Below, one piece after another: positions 61,055 through 64,000 of a stretch of DNA of 64,000 nucleotides. A model generated the notes under the pieces. The model was not told the origin of the DNA. It was given only the letters and a program-made list of their open reading frames with translations, and ran no database searches. This DNA comes from JAEUJM01 sp041918615 (GTDB lineage Bacteria; Actinomycetota; Acidimicrobiia; Acidimicrobiales; DATDAH01), in NCBI GenBank assembly GCA_041918615.1, contig JAYRVH010000017.1:83448-147447 (forward strand), written 5' to 3'. Both the position numbers and the translations under genes were made by a program. Position 1 is the stretch's first letter; every line of letters starts with the position of its first letter.

Positions 61055-61804
61055 TCAGCGGCCGAGGCCGCGCCGTGACCGGCCGGGCACCTGCCCCTTG
61101 GCGGGCAGGGTCGCCGAATCCGCGGCGCTACGGCCGGCGGACCAGCCCTCGCCGTTCGATACGCGCACCGGCGACCGCCGGAGGCTCGGGAACTCGGCGT
61201 CGCGGGCCGCCACGACCGCATCGGCCCGATCGGCCAGCACCGGCAGCAGGGCCGCTCCGCCCGTGGCGGCCTGGTCGGTGGCCGCTTCGTCCACGGCCGC
61301 GGCGGCGGCCTCGGCGAGGCGCTCACCGATGCGAACGGCGAACGACACGAGGAACGACGACCGGAACGAGCGTGTGCGCGACCGCCCCCACGGGTCGGCC
61401 TTCGAGCCGGCCGCCAGGGCCGAGGCGGTGGCCTGGAGGAGCAGCGACGTGAACAACAGCTCCACCGCGTCCAGGTCGACGGGGAAGCCGAAGACCACCA
61501 CGGCCGCCTCGTCCTTCATCCAGACGGCCTGGCATCGGTTCGATCGGGCCACCGCCGTGACCAGGTGGACCTTGGCCGAGACATAGGGGCTCGGGATGGC
61601 CAGCCGTCGGCTCTGCGGTTTCTCGTGACCGCCACGGCCGGCCGCCGCCAGCGCCGAGTCGATGGAGTAGCGGGCCATGAGCTCTTGGGCCTTGGCAGTG
61701 AGCGCCTCGGCCTCTTCGGAGAACGAGGTGGATTCGGCTTTCGCGAGCAGTGCGCGGACACGGCCGAGCACCTTGGGATCGGGTGAGACGTCGTGCGGCC
61801 CCAT
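61055..61804 (-). CDS. DUF2786 domain protein
   Basis: A 249-residue protein whose first ~45 residues match DUF2786: KVLGRVRALLAKAESTSFSE followed by EALTAKAQELMARYSID. The middle (LAIPSPYVSAKVHLVTAVAR, CQAVWMKDEAAVVVFGFPVD) is a distinct alpha/beta part seen in actinobacterial relatives, and the C-terminus is arginine-rich. The function is not established. ATG at 61804 is preferred to one at 61870. Convergent with the enoyl-CoA hydratase. Confidence 0.8.
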   Translation of the reverse strand: MGPHDVSPDPKVLGRVRALLAKAESTSFSEEAEALTAKAQELMARYSIDSALAAAGRGGHEKPQSRRLAIPSPYVSAKVHLVTAVARSNRCQAVWMKDEAAVVVFGFPVDLDAVELLFTSLLLQATASALAAGSKADPWGRSRTRSFRSSFLVSFAVRIGERLAEAAAAAVDEAATDQAATGGAALLPVLADRADAVVAARDAEFPSLRRSPVRVSNGEGWSAGRSAADSATLPAKGQVPGRSRRGLGR

Positions 61805-61934
61805 GGGACGGGTCCTTCCAGGGTGGGCCCGTCGGATGCGGGCGGTCAGGATGTCGGGGGGAGCCGACAAACGCTGTCACGCGTCCTGCGGGCGCGCAAG
61901 GGTCGATCGAAGTGGCCGCTGGCCGCGGCGCGGG

Positions 61935-62333
61935 TCAGGGCCCTTCGGTGAGGTAGGCCTGCAGCACGTCACGGATGGAGACCACGCCGACGACGGCTTC
62001 CCCGTCCACCACGGGGAGGTGACGGATCGCGCCGTCGAGCATCCCGTTGGCGGCATCGGCCACCGTGTCGTCCAGGGCCACGGTGACCACCTCCATCGCC
62101 ATCACGTCCTCGGCGCGGACGTCGTCCACGTCGTCGCCCGCAGCGACGGCCCGGACCAGGTCCCGTTCGGAGAGGACGCCGACCGAGCGCCCCTCCGCGA
62201 CCACGACGACCGCGCCGACCTCTTCGAGGTCCATGACCACCGCGACCTCGCGGAGGGTGGCTTCGGGGAACACGGTGACGGCCCCTCGGCGCACCAGGCG
62301 ACGGACGGGATCGTCAATGCGGGTATCGGACAT
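61935..62333 (-). CDS. CBS domain pair protein
   Basis: A 132-residue protein made of two CBS motifs: AVTVFPEATLREVAVVMDLE with VGVLSERDLVRAVAAG, then VVTVALDDTVADAANGMLDG with HLPVVDGEAVVGVVSIRDVL. CBS pairs bind adenosine nucleotides and often report energy state. A strong AGGAG lies 5 bases before the ATG. No partner gene is evident. About 220 bp upstream separates it from the M23-like gene and holds no recognisable element beyond the ribosome site. Confidence 0.92.
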   Translation of the reverse strand: MSDTRIDDPVRRLVRRGAVTVFPEATLREVAVVMDLEEVGAVVVVAEGRSVGVLSERDLVRAVAAGDDVDDVRAEDVMAMEVVTVALDDTVADAANGMLDGAIRHLPVVDGEAVVGVVSIRDVLQAYLTEGP

Positions 62334-62552
62334 GATTGCTCCTAACGGTCATCAGCCAACATCATCGCCCGAGACCACCCGCGCGCCCAAAGGACCGATG
62401 CCCCGATCGACGGATGGGGAACAGCAGGCGGCTCGAACGACGCGTGGAGTCTCGGGATTCAAGGCGAGGATCGATCGCACCGAAACTGACGACGTGAGCG
62501 AGACGACCTTCCCAAGGTGCGATTGGTGCGCCATGACCGCTAGAAACGTTCG

Positions 62553-63275
62553 GTGACCCAGATGGCGCCATCGACCCTGCGCTCGAGGGTGGTCGTCCTG
62601 CTGGCGGTCCTGGCGCTCGTACAGACCGTTTGGGCGTCACCGGCCAGCGCGCGGATCGATGCCGAGTTCTCGATCGGGGCGCCGGTCGACGGCCGCTGGG
62701 CCTCGACAGACGGCTGCCCGGCGCCCTTCCCGTCCCACACCTGCTCGCAGCCCAGGTCCCACAGCGTGGACTACTCGGCGCTCGATGGCACTCCTGCGGC
62801 CCGGTCGTGGGCGGTCGACCTCGGGGGACCGTCCGTCGCCGCGGGAGCGGGGGTCTACCTGTACCTCAAGCCCTACGGGAACGGCGTTTCGGTGACGACC
62901 AGGGTCGAGCAGGTCTCCCCTGCGTGTGCTCCCGGAACCGGCAAGGCGGGCCGTGTCGTGGTCATCGGCATCTACCACGGCTCGCGAAAGGTCGGCACCG
63001 TCGCGTACGCCCACGTCAAGGCCACCGTCGCCAAGGGCGAAACCATCGCCCCCTGGGGCACACAGATCGGCACCGTCGGCGGCGGCTACCTCCCCAGCTC
63101 GTGCTGGGACCACCTCCACCTCCACATCGAGATGGGGAACACGAACAACTACCCCTGCTTCGACGGCGGCCTGCGTTCTGCGAGCCCGTGGGGGGACACG
63201 GTCCGGCGGGCCGACTTCATCGGTTGGGTCGGCGGCCGCAGGGCAAGCGGCCCTCGCCAGGCCTGCCCACTCTGA
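62553..63275 (+). CDS. Secreted M23-like peptidase-fold protein, possibly degenerate
   Basis: A 240-residue exported protein. The signal VVVLLAVLALVQTVWASPAS ends near residue 34. The mature part resembles the LytM/M23 fold: SWAVDLGGP at the first metal strand and WDHLHLHIEM with the HxH pair. The first-strand histidine of M23 enzymes is Ser/Trp here, while the Asp is retained, so catalysis is doubtful unless the nearby SHSVDYSA provides it. Four or more cysteines may form disulfides. GTG at 62553 or ATG at 62562. It may bind or cut cell-wall peptide. Confidence 0.75.
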   Translation: MTQMAPSTLRSRVVVLLAVLALVQTVWASPASARIDAEFSIGAPVDGRWASTDGCPAPFPSHTCSQPRSHSVDYSALDGTPAARSWAVDLGGPSVAAGAGVYLYLKPYGNGVSVTTRVEQVSPACAPGTGKAGRVVVIGIYHGSRKVGTVAYAHVKATVAKGETIAPWGTQIGTVGGGYLPSSCWDHLHLHIEMGNTNNYPCFDGGLRSASPWGDTVRRADFIGWVGGRRASGPRQACPL

Positions 63276-63421
63276 CCGCCCTGCCCGCTCTTCTGTGCCG
63301 GCAGGACGAGATCCCGCAACCGCTTCGAGGCACCCACGCCGCAATGCGCTCTGGCCCATCCGGCCACCGGCGACGTCGCGCCGAGCGACCAGCCCGCGGC
63401 CCCACAGTCTGTGGAGTACAT

Positions 63422-63461
63422 CGCCCGCAAAGTGCGGGGTAGAACGCCCGCATCCTGCGGG
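63422..63461 (+). promoter_or_regulatory. Tandem CCCGCA/TGCGGG palindromes
   Basis: Two copies of a short palindrome with a 23-bp period: CCCGCA-AAG-TGCGGG (63424-63438) and CCCGCA-TCC-TGCGGG (63447-63461), the repeat unit starting CGCCCGCA in both. They lie directly before the DUF4143-like remnant and look like an operator array. The 146 bp between the M23-like gene and this site hold nothing else I can support. Confidence 0.65.
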
Positions 63462-63468
63462 ATAGATC

Positions 63469-63705
63469 GACGGGAGCCAGGGCTGCCGAGGCGCCACCGA
63501 GAACCTTGCCGGCCGCGCCGGCCGACTACAGCTCTGGCCGCTCTCCATCGAAGAGCGGCTCGGAAGCCATGAGAGCTTCCTCGACCAGATCTTCGACGAC
63601 GATCGCCACTGGAAGGCAGCAGCAGCCGAGAACGACCGCGAGCAGGTCATGGCCTGAATACTCGAGGGTGGGTTCCCAGAGGTCGTCCGCGATCAGCTGA
63701 CCCCT
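63469..63705 (+). pseudogene. Internal fragment of an AAA/DUF4143 ATPase gene
   Basis: The frame reads ENLAGRAGRLQLWPLSIEER, then HESFLDQIFDDDRHW, a TGA at 63655, and in the same frame EGGFPEVVRDQL. These are the hallmarks of the central part of DUF4143-type AAA ATPases (ESLAGR-GRL-LxPLS and GGFPE-VVR). The Walker A N-terminus is missing, as is everything after about residue 80 of the fragment, and a stop interrupts it. It follows the palindrome array with no start codon, consistent with an internal deletion of a once regulated gene. Confidence 0.6.
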
Positions 63706-63736
63706 CGGCGCCGCACCCGGGTTCCCGCCGGCGGGG

Positions 63737-64000
63737 GTGGGCCAGGGCGCCGAGCCGGAGATCCTGGTAGGCGACGACGACCGGCGCCAGGTGGACCCGA
63801 ACCGCTATCCCAACACCGCCATCGGGTTCCTCGTGCCGCGGTGGGGCGCGCACGGCGACAAGTGCACCGGCTTCCTGGTCGCCCGCCGCTTCGTGCTCAC
63901 GGTCGGGCACTGCCTGTACGACCCCGCCTTCGGCGGCAAGCCCGACGAGGTGACGTTCGAGCCGAACAAGGACGGCCCCCTCGACCACGCCGGTTGCACG
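63737..64000 (+). CDS. V8-like/trypsin-fold serine protease, partial (runs off right edge)
   Basis: About 88 residues are visible. GDDDRRQVDPNRYPNTAIGF resembles the pro/mature junction of V8-like (glutamyl endopeptidase) proteases; CTGFLVARRFVLTVGHCLYD contains the catalytic histidine in GHC with flanking cysteines. The Asp and Ser of the triad would lie beyond the edge. No signal peptide or good ribosome site is found; the only nearby start is GTG at 63737 in frame after a TGA, so the 5' end may be lost. It may be the intact end or a truncated copy. Confidence 0.6.
   Translation, partial: MGQGAEPEILVGDDDRRQVDPNRYPNTAIGFLVPRWGAHGDKCTGFLVARRFVLTVGHCLYDPAFGGKPDEVTFEPNKDGPLDHAGCT

Noticed and set aside
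62334..62552. Small frames between the CBS gene and the M23-like gene
   Set aside because: They lack ribosome sites and coding-like composition; the gap shows only the CBS ribosome site.
63655..63657. Selenocysteine reading of TGA in the DUF4143 fragment
   Set aside because: Family members have no Sec here, no SECIS-like stem was seen, and the gene already lacks its N-terminus.

Overview
The window is GC-rich DNA (roughly 70% by eye) densely packed with short operons. Many genes start with GTG (one with TTG), and many neighbours share ATGA, TGATG or GTGA stop/start overlaps. The gene content points to an actinomycete, most likely class Acidimicrobiia or a relative: a KdpFABC/KdpD system, a CeoB/CeoC-type TrkA pair, an F420-type luciferase-like monooxygenase, polyphosphate glucokinase, a WS/DGAT acyltransferase, a TIGR03084/DinB protein, a Rv1318c-type cyclase and CsoR. 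The taxonomy is an inference from these genes; no rRNA, tRNA, CRISPR array or intact insertion sequence was seen.

Layout. 1-8051: a high-affinity potassium operon on the minus strand (DUF4118 protein, 53-aa protein, kdpF, kdpA, a 28-aa linker ORF, kdpB, kdpC, kdpD cut by the left edge), with an OmpR-type direct repeat in its promoter. 8070-8345: a broken trypsin-Fn3 remnant. 8367-13744: a Uma2 nuclease-like protein, a two-subunit GMC dehydrogenase, an Asp-box propeller protein coupled to a MoaD/ThiS-like protein, and a secreted esterase. 13806-17616: two TrkA regulators divergent from an APC permease with fused USP-like and OB-fold domains. 17735-23728: a branched-chain amino-acid type ABC transporter and a putative acyltransferase. 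23772-29211: a MauE-like protein, then a catabolic-looking run (alcohol dehydrogenase, VOC, LLM oxidoreductase, P450) and ppgK. 29258-31537: a wall-anchored VWA/DUF11 protein. 31683-39221: a carbohydrate ABC transporter with two paralogous binding proteins, and xylulokinase. 39368-40930: a cytoplasmic propeller protein. 40961-43953: a CsoR-controlled copper efflux locus. 44125-48356: an NlpC/P60 hydrolase, membrane and unknown proteins, DUF2993 and HIT. 48396-53154: WS/DGAT, GNAT, methyltransferase, a 74-aa protein, TIGR03084 and enoyl-CoA hydratase. 53162-57266: a CCAEP-tailed B12/radical SAM enzyme with an ATP-grasp partner, divergent from an NfuA-like protein and DUF169. 57277-63275: thiolase, cyclase, enoyl-CoA hydratase, DUF2786, CBS and an M23-like secreted protein. 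63422-64000: tandem palindromes, a DUF4143 ATPase remnant, and a truncated V8-like protease running off the edge.

Themes. Potassium handling appears twice (Kdp and Trk/APC). Two lipoprotein-dependent ABC importers feed central metabolism (xylulokinase, ppgK). Lipid and CoA metabolism is scattered over 48-61 kb. The best candidates for under-described biology are the ATP-grasp/CCAEP radical SAM pair (53162-55871), the Asp-box propeller/MoaD-like pair (11268-12712), the permease-OB-fold fusion facing CeoBC (13806-17616), the kinase-less KdpD-like protein heading the kdp operon (7177-7950), and the palindrome array in front of a decayed DUF4143 gene (63422-63705).
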